Part shown: positions 37,736-48,700 of the stretch, piece after piece
How positions within the stretch are numbered: the first letter of the stretch is position 1
Layout of the letters: every line of letters begins with the position of its first letter
Assembly: GCA_019056785.1 (NCBI GenBank)
Contig: DXJV01000001.1
Location: 1-64,000 of the forward strand
Direction: 5' to 3'
Source of the DNA: Candidatus Heimdallarchaeota archaeon
GTDB taxonomy: Archaea; Asgardarchaeota; Heimdallarchaeia; JABLTI01
DNA length: 64,000 nt
Notes under the pieces: generated by a model
What the model was told of the DNA's origin: nothing
Database searches by the model: none
Seen by the model: the letters and a program-made list of their open reading frames with translations, nothing else
Program-made: the position numbers and the translations under genes

Positions 37736-39388
37736 TTGGAGAAATTAATATTGAACAAGAAAGTGGTTTTTTCAATTGCAGTAATTGCTTTGATGCTATT
37801 TCTTCCTATGTTCTCAGGGCAAGCAGTAGTCACACCTGACGATTTAAATGATTCTTCCCTTATAACTTCAGCAGGTGACGGTTCGACGGAGATCGCCCAA
37901 CCAGATGGAACATATGTTGTGAATGGGACAACAATTGAGGTAAATAGCATTAATAGCGATGAAACAGAAGTAATCTTAAACAACACTTACAAAGTACATA
38001 TAACCCAAGCACCAAATGTGTTTCAAGCAGACTTCTATGAAATGTCCGGTGGTGGAGGACCACATATCGAAGCTGACACTCGAATATTGGGCGTCACAGT
38101 CGCAACATATGAGACAAATACAACAGTATCGGTCTATATCTCATCTTTTGGAGAAATAAAAATCATCAATAAGGGTCCTGACACGTGGATGGTTGAACTT
38201 CCAGATCTCGTCGTTCATTATGATGGTACAGTAAATTCACTTGTGATATTAACACCAGACTATGTGATAATTGTTGACGAACATCTCATAACGATAAATT
38301 CTCCTTCCTATATGCCTATTGCTTTGGAAAAGTATGAAGAGCGTTTCTGGAGAATTCATGTTTTGGCCGGAATAATGAATGTCACATATTTCCCAACACG
38401 TTATTTTGCTCCCAATGACAATCTCACTGTTACAGACGATCTTGGTAACGTTATTTTTGGTCCTGCAAAACCTGTGCCTTTTAACATCGTTAATCCAACA
38501 GGTGTAACCTTCACATTTCAAGATGAAGTGTTGGTTATTTCATACCTCTATTGGACCGTTTCGTTCTATCCTGATTTCATCGTTCTTCAATACTTTGACA
38601 TAGCAATTACTTTATACTTCGACTATTATGGCATCCTTGAGCGAGTTATAATTCTTATTCTAGACTTTACCTTTGTTTTCTACTACATCAATGTCCTCAT
38701 TGAACTTTATTTTGTCATCATTTACTATGACTTCGAAATAAAATTCTATTACACACAGGTCGTAATAGTATACCAAACGATAGAAATAGTGATCGTTTTT
38801 ATCTCAATTACATTGTGGGAAATAACTATCATCTGGCATATTGATGTCTGGCTCATTCAAATTGTCATCCTTATCCAACTAAATGTTGTCATCGTTCAAC
38901 CTGTGAGACTTATCTTTATCCCCGTAATAGTCCCAATATTCATTCCAATTGTATATTATGTCCCTGTCTTTATCACAAACATAATTCAAGTGTACATACC
39001 CTATGCTGCTTTACAAGTCTATATTGATGTCTATTCTCAAGAATTACGAAAACCAACGCACACTATTCAATACTTTGTCTATGATCAAACTGGTGCGCCA
39101 ATCAATGATGCAACAGTAACAGTAGCTTACAATGGCACTGTTTATCCTGCGGCCTTCATTGCAAATGGTATTTATGAAGTCAACCTTCCAGCATCTGACA
39201 AGAAAGAAACAATCACTGTTACAGCTATGAAAGATTGGTATCCTGATGGCATTCTCACTTATGACTTGAATGTTACATGGGTAACTGAGGTCGTTACACA
39301 AAATACCCCCTTATACATCCTTCCAATAATCGCCTCGCTTGCATTCTTGGCAGTTGGTACAACCATTATCCGGAAAAGAAAGAGGTAA
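37736..39388 (+). CDS. Exported protein with long Ile/Val/Tyr/Phe-rich tract, Ig-like domain, C-terminal TM
   Basis: TTG start, signal peptide; tract LQYFDIAITLYFDYYGILERVIILILDFTFVFYYINVLIELYFVIIYYDFEIKFYY...; Ig-like YFVYDQTGAPINDATVTVAYNG; C-terminal TM plus RKRKR. Confidence 0.7.
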   Translation: MEKLILNKKVVFSIAVIALMLFLPMFSGQAVVTPDDLNDSSLITSAGDGSTEIAQPDGTYVVNGTTIEVNSINSDETEVILNNTYKVHITQAPNVFQADFYEMSGGGGPHIEADTRILGVTVATYETNTTVSVYISSFGEIKIINKGPDTWMVELPDLVVHYDGTVNSLVILTPDYVIIVDEHLITINSPSYMPIALEKYEERFWRIHVLAGIMNVTYFPTRYFAPNDNLTVTDDLGNVIFGPAKPVPFNIVNPTGVTFTFQDEVLVISYLYWTVSFYPDFIVLQYFDIAITLYFDYYGILERVIILILDFTFVFYYINVLIELYFVIIYYDFEIKFYYTQVVIVYQTIEIVIVFISITLWEITIIWHIDVWLIQIVILIQLNVVIVQPVRLIFIPVIVPIFIPIVYYVPVFITNIIQVYIPYAALQVYIDVYSQELRKPTHTIQYFVYDQTGAPINDATVTVAYNGTVYPAAFIANGIYEVNLPASDKKETITVTAMKDWYPDGILTYDLNVTWVTEVVTQNTPLYILPIIASLAFLAVGTTIIRKRKR

Positions 39389-39483
39389 AACTCTTTTCTC
39401 CCTTTTTTTTCTTTTTTACTTTCTTACTTTAAAAAGAGCAAGCTTTTAATTTGAGCAGAGGAATGTGACAGCTTAAAAGAACA

Positions 39484-40617
39484 ATGCTCGTGAGAAAAAT
39501 GCAAGTCAGACAACCAACAGTTTTTATTGATAAAGCAAAAGTTTTGGCCAATATCGAACGAATGTGTAAAAAAGCTCAAAACAACAAAGTGCTTTTGCGC
39601 CCTCATTTTAAAACCCATCAATCAGCAACTATTGGTGAGTGGTTCAGGAAAGCAGGTGTCAAAGCAATCACTGTTTCTTCCGTTGAGATGGCTGAGTACT
39701 TTGCCGAACATGGTTGGAACGACATTACAATTGCTTTCATTGTTAATGTCCAGCAAATCGAACAAATCAATGCTCTGGCAAACAAAATCACTTTGAATCT
39801 ACTAGTTGATTCTTTTAATACGGTGGAGTTTTTAGACAAACACTTAACTGCGAATGTAAACCTCTGGATAAAAGTTGATACCGGTTACCATCGAACAGGC
39901 ATTAATTGGGATGACGAGGCAACATTATCACATCTCATTCGCCGGATTAAGAACTGTGAGAAAATGCATTTCGAGGGGTTATTGACCCATAATGGGTTAA
40001 CTTACAATGCTAAATCTCGCGAGGAAATAAAAGACTTGCATGAAGATTCTATCATTAAATTAAAAGATATCCAAGAACGGTTGTTTTTGCAAGGTTTTTC
40101 CATCGTTAAACTATCTATTGGTGACACTCCGGCTTGCAGTGTGGTTGAAGATTTTAAAGGTATCAATGAAATACGTCCTGGTAATTTCGTTTTTTATGAT
40201 GTTATGCAATTAAAATTAGGTTCCTGCACAGAAGAACAAATTGCTATGGCAGTAGCTTGCCCAGTTGTGGGAAAATACCCGGAACGGAACGAATTGGTAA
40301 TCTATGGAGGAGCAGTTCATCTTTCAAAAGAGTATGTTAGTGGTTTTTTTGGTAATGAGATTAATTATGGATTAATAGCTTTTCCGAAAGAGAAAGGCTG
40401 GGGAAAAATCGAACAAAACGTCTACCTTGCAAAGCTTTCACAAGAACATGGCATTATTTCTGCTCCAAAAGATTTTATTGAAAAAATTCATGTTGGCGAC
40501 ATTCTTTTTGTTTTACCAATTCATTCTTGTCTTACAGGTAATCTCCATCAGCATTATTTTACTTTAGATTCAAAGGAAATTACAACAATTAAAAGAAATA
40601 AGAGAAACCAAGTATAA
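39484..40617 (+). CDS. PLP-dependent D-threonine aldolase / D-serine dehydratase-like protein (alanine racemase N-terminal fold)
   Basis: VLLRPHFKTHQSATIGEWFRKAGVKAITVSSVEMAEYF; LWIKVDTGYHRTGI; LSIGDTPACSV; C-terminal metal-site-like LPIHSCLTGN. Confidence 0.8.
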   Translation: MLVRKMQVRQPTVFIDKAKVLANIERMCKKAQNNKVLLRPHFKTHQSATIGEWFRKAGVKAITVSSVEMAEYFAEHGWNDITIAFIVNVQQIEQINALANKITLNLLVDSFNTVEFLDKHLTANVNLWIKVDTGYHRTGINWDDEATLSHLIRRIKNCEKMHFEGLLTHNGLTYNAKSREEIKDLHEDSIIKLKDIQERLFLQGFSIVKLSIGDTPACSVVEDFKGINEIRPGNFVFYDVMQLKLGSCTEEQIAMAVACPVVGKYPERNELVIYGGAVHLSKEYVSGFFGNEINYGLIAFPKEKGWGKIEQNVYLAKLSQEHGIISAPKDFIEKIHVGDILFVLPIHSCLTGNLHQHYFTLDSKEITTIKRNKRNQV

Positions 40618-40630
40618 GAAATGCTTGGCG

Positions 40631-41242
40631 TTATTTAATATCAATTTGTGCTTTACAAATTGGACAATGTTGCTTGGAAGAAAGCCATTCGATTAAATGG
40701 TCGTCATGGAAGAGAGTATAGCAATTGGGGCACTGGAGGACGAGGTCATCTTTTGTTAAGATTAGTTTGCAAATGCCACAAGTCTGTTCTTCCAATGTTC
40801 CTCTGTAAATTAACGGGGCAATTTTCTGCCAATCGACTTCGTAGGTTTCAGCTTGTTCCTGCAAGCGTATTTGTGAATTCTCTTCAACCTGTTTTGGTAT
40901 CTTTAATGGTGAGTCATCAATTGCTTCTGAGGATTGATACGGTGCTGCTAATTTGGTAGAAGAAACTCTCTCTCCGGATGGCGTTTGTTTCTTTAAAGCA
41001 CTGAATGCTCCTGTAAAAGTCGCTATTGTGGTAAATATTACGACTATGATAAATACAGACATGCCAATGCCACCAACTATCACAAATGGTAAATACGTTT
41101 TAAAATCCATTAAGCGATTAAAATCTCCGCCAATTAATCCAACTCTAATTACCAATGCAATTCCTGATAAGATAACAAGCCCAAAACTGATAAAACCAAT
41201 AATTAACGGAATTGAAAAACGTACAGTTTTTTTTGTCTTCAA
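40631..41242 (-). CDS. Two-TM membrane protein with C-terminal RING-like zinc finger
   Basis: TM pair near N-terminus; CGICKLILTKDDLVLQCPNCYTLFHDDHLIEWLSSKQHCPIC. Confidence 0.82.
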   Translation of the reverse strand: MKTKKTVRFSIPLIIGFISFGLVILSGIALVIRVGLIGGDFNRLMDFKTYLPFVIVGGIGMSVFIIVVIFTTIATFTGAFSALKKQTPSGERVSSTKLAAPYQSSEAIDDSPLKIPKQVEENSQIRLQEQAETYEVDWQKIAPLIYRGTLEEQTCGICKLILTKDDLVLQCPNCYTLFHDDHLIEWLSSKQHCPICKAQIDIK

Positions 41243-41388
41243 TTTAGTTCCTATTGATGATTATTTTTTAATTATTAAAACCTTTGTAAAAATAACATAG
41301 GCATAAAAATAGAATTAAAAGTAGTCAAAAAAGGCGTTTAAAATTTTGTCGAAAGAAATTTCAATAAAAAAGAAAAAAAAAGAAGTTA

Positions 41389-42291
41389 TTATTCGCTAAC
41401 TTCTTGTACCTGAATGGCTGCTTTTTTAATATCATGAGAAGAACTGAAGGAATAAATAATATGCATGCCTTCTCGTTCTTTCATGGTTCGTACAATCCAG
41501 GCTTTTCCGCGAATTCTTTTCTTTAACCAATCTGGTAAGATCCAACCGAGATAGCCAAAGATCAGCCGTAAAATTGTTGCCGCTAATCGCAAGGCTTGTA
41601 AGAAAAGCATTGCTTTTGAATTCGAATAAATACTTGGGAGGTAAAACAGCACGAGTACAACGGTACTTCCTATCAGAGAAACAATACTTATGTCAATGTA
41701 CAATATTCCTCTTTTTGGCACCGGTTCGGTTATTTTCCTATCAATAATAACAACATTGTAGCTAATTCTTAGCAAGACAAAGATAAGTAATGGAATAAAC
41801 AATACGAGTGAAAGAGCTGCTACCGGCGCAAAAATCTCAATGTTCGTATTTGGCAATAAGAAGAGGTCACTTGTATTAATATACAAGTCCTCTCCAAGTA
41901 ATAACTCTGAAAACATGGTAGTAGTAACTACTGCGATTGTTTCACTGAGGAACACACCCATGAGTGATTTGACAAAGTCATTGTCCTTGAGAATATGTCG
42001 TGTGGAAAAGAAATAGAAGAATAAGATACTTAAGGCATACAAGTTCAAGAATAGTATTTGGAAAATTCCTGAGAGATTTTTTGAACTAATATTAAAAGCC
42101 TCAAACCAATAGGATAGTGTATTTGCACCCTCTCCTAAACCGAGTAAAGTAAAAGTGAACAATAAAAATGCTGTACCAAGAGTCTTTTTCTTGATAAAAG
42201 CATAAAGCAAGAATAATGCATAACTAATTGCGAAAATCCCAAGAAACAAAGAGGTAATGAGATAAAACCATGTTTGACCTGTAAGTGCCAT
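41389..42291 (-). CDS. Multi-TM membrane protein of unknown function
   Basis: 300 aa, about 7 hydrophobic segments; directly follows GTPase pseudogene. Confidence 0.7.
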   Translation of the reverse strand: MALTGQTWFYLITSLFLGIFAISYALFLLYAFIKKKTLGTAFLLFTFTLLGLGEGANTLSYWFEAFNISSKNLSGIFQILFLNLYALSILFFYFFSTRHILKDNDFVKSLMGVFLSETIAVVTTTMFSELLLGEDLYINTSDLFLLPNTNIEIFAPVAALSLVLFIPLLIFVLLRISYNVVIIDRKITEPVPKRGILYIDISIVSLIGSTVVLVLFYLPSIYSNSKAMLFLQALRLAATILRLIFGYLGWILPDWLKKRIRGKAWIVRTMKEREGMHIIYSFSSSHDIKKAAIQVQEVSE

Positions 42292-42295
42292 TTTT

Positions 42296-42829
42296 TCATT
42301 CTCCTAAAATTTTTATGAACCAAGACATTGATTCAAAAATACCTTCACCTGTTTTAGCTGAAGTTTCAAAGACTGCCCACGTGATTTTTAAATTTGGGTC
42401 CATTAAACCAAAATCGCCGACAAATTATACACGTTCCATCCTATCGGGCAGATTAATTTTACTAAGAATTATCAACAATACCGGAATTTCAGGATTGATT
42501 TGGTTTTTAATTATGTTGTGGAAAATTTCCTTTGTCTCTTCAAACCAGAGATAATCTGTGCTATCTACAACATAAATAAGTGCATTTGTTTTTTCATTGA
42601 TATCTGTTCATAGAGGCCGAAAATCTTCTCCTCCCAAATCAAAAATATGGATGTCTAAATTTGGAAAGCTAATTGTTTTACGATTCAATCCCATTGTTGG
42701 TGCTGTTTCTTTGAATTCTTCTTCGATTAAATAGTTTAAATAAGTAGTTTTCACTGCTTTGTCCAAGCCGCAAATTGTTAGATTAACTGGTTTCGACTTG
42801 CGTCTGAAGAGCCTGCGGAGAAATACCAT
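42296..42829 (-). pseudogene. Degraded Arf/Sar-like small GTPase with two in-frame stops
   Basis: MVFLRRLFRRKSKPVNLTICGLDKAVKTTYLNYLIEEEFKETAPTMGLNRKTISFPNLDIHIFDLGGEDFRPL*TDINEKTNALIYVVDSTDYLWFEETKEIFHNIIKNQINPEIPVLLIILSKINLPDRMERV*FVGDFGLMDPNLKITWAVFETSAKTGEGIFESMSWFIKILGE*; stops TGA 42608-42610 and TAA 42425-42427. Confidence 0.85.
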
Positions 42830-42856
42830 TTGTCTCTTGCCCCCTCCTCTTACTTG

Positions 42857-43357
42857 CTATCTCCAAATGTCGTCTTTAACAGACTCGAGAAATTCTTCAC
42901 CTCGATCTTTCTTTTTCTTTTTTGAATCGTCATCAAAGTTGAATTCTAAGGTGACAACAGAACTGATTTTAATCTTAACTTTCCCTTTTTTGAGACCTTC
43001 CAACATACTTGACAGAATCTTAGAGAAGGTATTGGTATCGCTCATGTTGTATCTTTGAAGTTCCATGATCGTGGAGAAGAATTTCCGAACAGTATCACGG
43101 TCATAATTTGGATTGTCGTAGATAGCCACTAAGGAGGCAATGTTCTGCCGTTCATCACTGGGAACCGAGAAAATAAAGCACTCTATTTGATAGCCTTCTA
43201 CTGTACTAGAGGCAAAATCACCTGCTTTGGCACTAAGGGGCATACTCTTCAAGACAATTTCATTCAAAATAATATTGGGTATGGTATCAGGGACAACTGT
43301 GACAAGTTCAAGCCCAGACTTTCCAATGCTCGTTAAACAAAGGTTTGTTGGTTTCAA
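42857..43357 (-). CDS. Longin-/roadblock-like candidate GTPase regulator
   Basis: LCLTSIGKSGLELVTVVPD...YQIECFIFSVPSDERQNIASLVAIYDNPNYDRDTVRKFFSTIMELQRYN; immediately upstream of GTPase pseudogene. Confidence 0.45.
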   Translation of the reverse strand: MKPTNLCLTSIGKSGLELVTVVPDTIPNIILNEIVLKSMPLSAKAGDFASSTVEGYQIECFIFSVPSDERQNIASLVAIYDNPNYDRDTVRKFFSTIMELQRYNMSDTNTFSKILSSMLEGLKKGKVKIKISSVVTLEFNFDDDSKKKKKDRGEEFLESVKDDIWR

Positions 43358-43641
43358 AAAACCCCTTACAAAATGATTTTCTTGTAAAACACTCGTTTTT
43401 AAGTTTTAAAGGAAATTGTTTAGGCAAATGAAAAGCATTTTAAGCAAGTTATTTAGTAGAAAAAGAATAAATGTACTTCAAAACAGCAACTTTTCTTTGA
43501 CTTTTTTTTGGGAAAAATACGTTTTTTTAATGATTTTAGTTTCAAAACTATTTTGAAACAATTATTAGAGAATATTCATTTATTTTTTTGACCTTATTTA
43601 ATGTGAACACTGGAGATAGTAAGTAAAAAGGAGGAAAAGAA

Positions 43642-45777
43642 ATGGTCAAACAAAAACAAACAATCCTTTTGGTAAGTCTAATAGTCATTTCAAGTTTTTT
43701 TTTGTGTTTTAGTATACAGAGAAATTCCAGTGGGGTATCTGCTTTTGACTATCCTGTTACTCGCAGCCAGGAAGACCTTACAATTGAGTTCACCACAAAC
43801 CAATCTGGCATTGGAAAAGACAGTGGTGCTTTAGGAACCTTGGTCCTAAGAAATAATGGTGCAAATGCCATTGGGAACATCGCTATTGACTTTGGTCTTA
43901 ATGGGAAATACGTAGAAATAACTACTAGTTATGCTCAGCATCAAGAGCTAAGCCTGTTAAACCCCGGCTATTCTGAAACATTCAATATCGAAGTTGGATT
44001 AAACAAGTCAGAATTTACCGGTGAGGAACCATTAAACATGGTAGATCTTTGTCTCGTCTTTGATAGTAGCGGTTCAATGGGTGAGGAAATCGAGGCTGTA
44101 AAAAATGCGTTCTTAGACATTGTAAGCAATTTAACTGAACAGATCGATTCTCTCCAAATTGGTGCTATTGCCTATGGTTGGGCGAAATACTCGGAATATC
44201 CACAAGAAAGTCCAAACAATTACGTTCCCTTTACCGAAGACTTTGATTGGGTGAATGATTTTATTAATAGCCTTTATCCTGCAGGAGGGACCGAACCGTG
44301 GGGAGACGCTCTCTACCTGGCAAATAGCTGGAATTGGCGCCCGGATGCAAACAAACTTCTCATAATTGTTGGAGATGAGGATTGCGACCCGGGTAAAATT
44401 GTTGGGGCCGGTTCTTCCGGTTCTTATTATAATGGTTCACAATTGGTGGAGGTCGTTGAAAACCTGAAGGCAAAAGAGGTCAAGATTAATTCAGTTCGTA
44501 CAGGAAATGAAGCAATTTTCGTTAATCAATTCACATGGATAGCTGAAGCCACAGAAGGTATAAGTGTAGATCTTGAGGAGCTTCAAAATGGCGATCCACC
44601 GATCACTCTGCCTGAGCTAATTGAATCATGGACCTTGGAACTCAAGCGAGAATACTATATCTATCTTTATGCTAATATTACTTGGACAGAATTTGATGTG
44701 GGAGGAGATATTACTTATTCCACCCAAAAAGGACTTTATTTGTTATTTGATGTTGCTCCACCTTTTATTAGCGTTTCAACATTAGTAATAGCAAATCCTG
44801 ATTCCACATTTACATTTCAAATCTATGCAACAGTCAAAGATTTATCAGGCATCGCTACGACCAGTATTTACTGGACCTTTGATGACCTAGACGGTGGGTC
44901 CGAACCTCTCTGGCATTTTGAGATTTTAAGTAATATTTCCAATCATGTCTATTTGAAAGAATTAACAGGGTTAGCTCTCGGGGAAAACCTTTCGTTTTAT
45001 TTTGTTGCATTTGATTCATTATACAATCGCGGAGAAAGCCAGATATACAACTGCACAGTGGAAATTCAAAAAAATGTCTTTGGGACAACAACAACAGTCT
45101 TCTTTCCGGCTAATAATACAATGGTCGCCCTCTATTTCGACTTAGCGAAAAAGTCGTATGGGTATTTGAGACTTGATAATTTTATTGGTAGCTATTCACT
45201 TTTGCCAAATTCAAACTTCACTCTTGAAACCAAATTTGTCAGTGAAGATAAGCAAATCGTTCGTGTGATTAAAACGGGTTTAGAGGATTTCGCAGTAATC
45301 ACCTTTGTTGGCAATACAACAACTGACCCAACAATAATCTTCTGGAACTTCGATATTTTCTTAATAGAGGAAGAATTAAATGGCTATAGTTCCTATTTCG
45401 ATGCTAAAAGAACAAACCTTTTGATTCGTGTTGAAATTAGCAATGAAAATCAACTCTGCTTGGTTAGAATTGATCCAGAGCTCATAGCAGTTGTCAAAGT
45501 CTTCGATGAAAATTGGAATTACATCGGAAAAGCCAGTTTCACAGAAGCGTTAACACTAGTAGAAGGGACTTATTATCTTTGGGCGTATAATGTCTTACGA
45601 GATGGATCCTTTAAATTCTATTTCGGGAATGATCCCCCCCTAGAAACAGATAACTATTATAACCAGGTGCCAATTCCATTCCCGATACTTCTTCTTATCG
45701 TTATTCTCACACTAAGTGGGTTTTCCCTCTTTAATCGAAGAAAGAAGCACCGGGGAAAATATAAACAAAGGATTTAG
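43642..45777 (+). CDS. Exported von Willebrand factor A domain protein, C-terminal TM
   Basis: Signal peptide; MIDAS VDLCLVFDSSGSMGEEIEAVKNAFLDIV; GGTEPWGDALYLANSW; C-terminal TM and basic tail. Confidence 0.9.
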   Translation: MVKQKQTILLVSLIVISSFFLCFSIQRNSSGVSAFDYPVTRSQEDLTIEFTTNQSGIGKDSGALGTLVLRNNGANAIGNIAIDFGLNGKYVEITTSYAQHQELSLLNPGYSETFNIEVGLNKSEFTGEEPLNMVDLCLVFDSSGSMGEEIEAVKNAFLDIVSNLTEQIDSLQIGAIAYGWAKYSEYPQESPNNYVPFTEDFDWVNDFINSLYPAGGTEPWGDALYLANSWNWRPDANKLLIIVGDEDCDPGKIVGAGSSGSYYNGSQLVEVVENLKAKEVKINSVRTGNEAIFVNQFTWIAEATEGISVDLEELQNGDPPITLPELIESWTLELKREYYIYLYANITWTEFDVGGDITYSTQKGLYLLFDVAPPFISVSTLVIANPDSTFTFQIYATVKDLSGIATTSIYWTFDDLDGGSEPLWHFEILSNISNHVYLKELTGLALGENLSFYFVAFDSLYNRGESQIYNCTVEIQKNVFGTTTTVFFPANNTMVALYFDLAKKSYGYLRLDNFIGSYSLLPNSNFTLETKFVSEDKQIVRVIKTGLEDFAVITFVGNTTTDPTIIFWNFDIFLIEEELNGYSSYFDAKRTNLLIRVEISNENQLCLVRIDPELIAVVKVFDENWNYIGKASFTEALTLVEGTYYLWAYNVLRDGSFKFYFGNDPPLETDNYYNQVPIPFPILLLIVILTLSGFSLFNRRKKHRGKYKQRI

Positions 45778-45788
45778 GAGGAACAAAA

Positions 45789-48700
45789 GTGTTACGTCGG
45801 AAATTGCAGCGATATGTCATAATAACCAGCACTATCTTAGTCATCCTATTAGTTGCAACAATAACAACTTATGCGTTTCAAAAGGACCAAAAATTAACGA
45901 ATCCACAATTAGTGGAAGATTATTCGTATACATTAATTGACAACACTTCTTTCAATTTTTCTACCATTGAATTTGAGAGCATTAATTATAATAGTTCAAT
46001 GACTGTTGTTGATGTTCTCTCGATTGATGATTCTCTAACTAGCCCTCCGAATCTAATCATGGTTTATGGTTCAAAAGAAAATACTACAGGGTATCAGCAT
46101 GGATTCATTGAGCTTTATGCTGTAAGCCAAGTTGGCTACCAAGCGGCGCTCCAAAAAGTGGCGGGATTCCTTGATGCTTCCCTAGACAATGAGACAGTAT
46201 TCCAAAAAGGATGTTATTTTATCAATAACATTAATGACCTTTTCTTCTATATGTTAAAGCAGAAAGGTCCGGATTATTTTATTGATATATTGGCTTATCA
46301 GAATCAGCACTTGGAATTAAACGCCTCCATCCCAATTAACTCTTTACTGTTAGAAGAAACATGGGATTTTGCTGTCATGGATAAAGAACCGGACAAACTT
46401 GTCAATCTCTTTCTGGTCGGGCAAAATCAAACCACACATAAAATTTCCTTAGTAGAGTTTCAGTTAAATGTGACAACCACAAACATGAATTATATTCAAT
46501 CATTTTCTTGGGATTTTCAAGGAAAAACCTTTGTTGATTTACAGACAACCTTGGAAGCTGACGCTGCGTACTTCTATCTTTGTAGCGTGGGAACGAGTCC
46601 AGCTTTATATACTTCCATGACTGTTTTTTCAGTTCAAAAAACCCTAGAAAGCTCCCTCACACTGGTAAGTAATAACAGCTATACTTATGGGGGCAATTCT
46701 TTCAGAGCTTACTCAACAAAATTCTTGTCAAGAGCTAACACCGGGCACAAACAGCTAGCATTGTTTGGAACATTAATTATCGATGGTGTAGATAGCTATC
46801 CTTATTGTCTAATTCTCTCCTATACAAATGGCGTTCCAACAGCAGCGGAGGGAATACAACTGGAGCAAACGCCTAGTTGGTGTTTAACAGGTTTTATTGC
46901 TGATTTAAACTATGACAGCGAAAGAGAACTTGTGCTTTTCACATATGACTTTGTTTATCATCAGCGAAGTGAGTTTACACTTCTTTCTAACACCACTAAG
47001 CAAGAACTTACTAGCGGTTTGTACTCTTTTTCACAAGTCAAAAGCAGCGCTTTGTTAACAATTGAGGGGTTGAGTATAAGCGCCATCTTAGCTAAAGACT
47101 CGAGTCAAAACGATGTTTTAGTTTTTCACAAACTCGGGTTTACACCCTTTAAATTACGAGCAAATTCTGAATTATTGCAAATTAATGCTCTAAACAGTTT
47201 ACTCTTAGAAAGCTATGGCATAAATGGTACACCTATTACGGTCTCAAATGCAATTACTAATTTTGCTGTACATGGGGTGGTGAATTTAGACACAACTATA
47301 ACAATAATGCCTTCAATAATAACCTTAGAAATACCTAGCGTTGCTCACTCGAGTGATCTTTTACAGTTCTCTATTGATATCTTTCAAAATTCGTTCGTTA
47401 TTTACAGTAAAACATTTTATGTGTCGTTGGGATATGTGCCAAAGATAACTGTGATTGCCCCAGGGTCACCAATAGCAATCCGTTTGAATGAGTCTAAAAC
47501 CGAGATTTTTGAATTTTTAGTAAACAATCAACTGCCGGTTACTTTAATCGGTGAAATTTCTATTATTAGTTCGCAAAGAACAAAGACTACCCAAATCAAT
47601 TGTTTGCCAGCCGAAGAGACCGAAATAGGCATCAACTTCAATTTTGCAAAGCCTGTCGGAACAAAACAAGCAGTTGAGAATCTATCAATTCTAATTAAAA
47701 CTCAAATTGGAACTTTCAGATTCCAATATGCTGTAGTAGTTTCAACTGGTTTGACAATTGGCTATATGGATCTAACAGCAATAACGGTTACTTTACTCCT
47801 TATAACAACGATAGGTTATTTAGCTTTTGTTTTTGCCATCTCTCGAGAGACAGAAGAAAGTCTCGAAGCCTATTACTTGTTAAAGGAACCCAAGAAGCTG
47901 GAGTTCAAAAGATTTGAAAAACAAGCACAAAGACATTTGCTTCAAAAATGCCTTCAGAATAAAAACTGGCAAGTGGGGTTGGAATTAGCAAAGGCTCGTT
48001 ACCCCGAGTACGTTGCGAAATTCCTAAAGTTCAAAGCAGACGAACAATTACTCATGGCTCAAAAGCTTCTCCAGAATGGAGAATTTATCAAAGGTTTATC
48101 CCATTTGGAATCTGCTCGCGAAGCTCTAGAAATGATCCGTTCCAAACCAATCGTTGAGCTCCTTGATGGGTTCATTATACCCTTAAAGAAGCTCTTAGAT
48201 GCTATAGAACATATGAAAGGGTTAGAGAAAGTTGCCATGCTCAAAGATGCTTTTCAGAAGTTGCTGCGATTACGTAAAAAGAAAGAAGAAGAGAAAAAAG
48301 GAGAAGAGGAAGCGTTTTCCTTAAAAGAATTCCCATTCTATCTTATCGCCAAAGAATTAGCTGTTGCTTTCAAAGAAAATGGTGACTTGGAAAATGCATT
48401 GAATTTCTTGCAAATCGCATATCAGGACGCTCCCAATGGGAAGAAAAATGACATCGTGCTGGAAATCACAGACCTTATTCGCCTCGGATTAAAGCCGAAA
48501 GAACTAACAATTCCAGATGATTTTGAGGTAATAAAAGAGCGGTTAAAGAATAAAAAAATAATGTGCTTTAATTGCGGGTTCAAATACTTTGACTCTGAAC
48601 CAACTTGTCCGCAGTGTGGTACCGGAACAGTTAAATGTTCTGTTTGTAAACTGCCGATTTCTTTTGGTTCTTTAACACTCGAGTGCCCTCATTGTCATAC

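Noticed and set aside
42608-42610. TGA as possible selenocysteine/recoded codon in the small GTPase
   Set aside because: A second, different stop (TAA) and degenerate P-loop make pseudogene decay the simpler explanation; no SECIS-like element sought or seen.
42759-43058. 99-aa plus-strand ORF
   Set aside because: Antisense to the longin-like gene and GTPase pseudogene; no recognisable motif.
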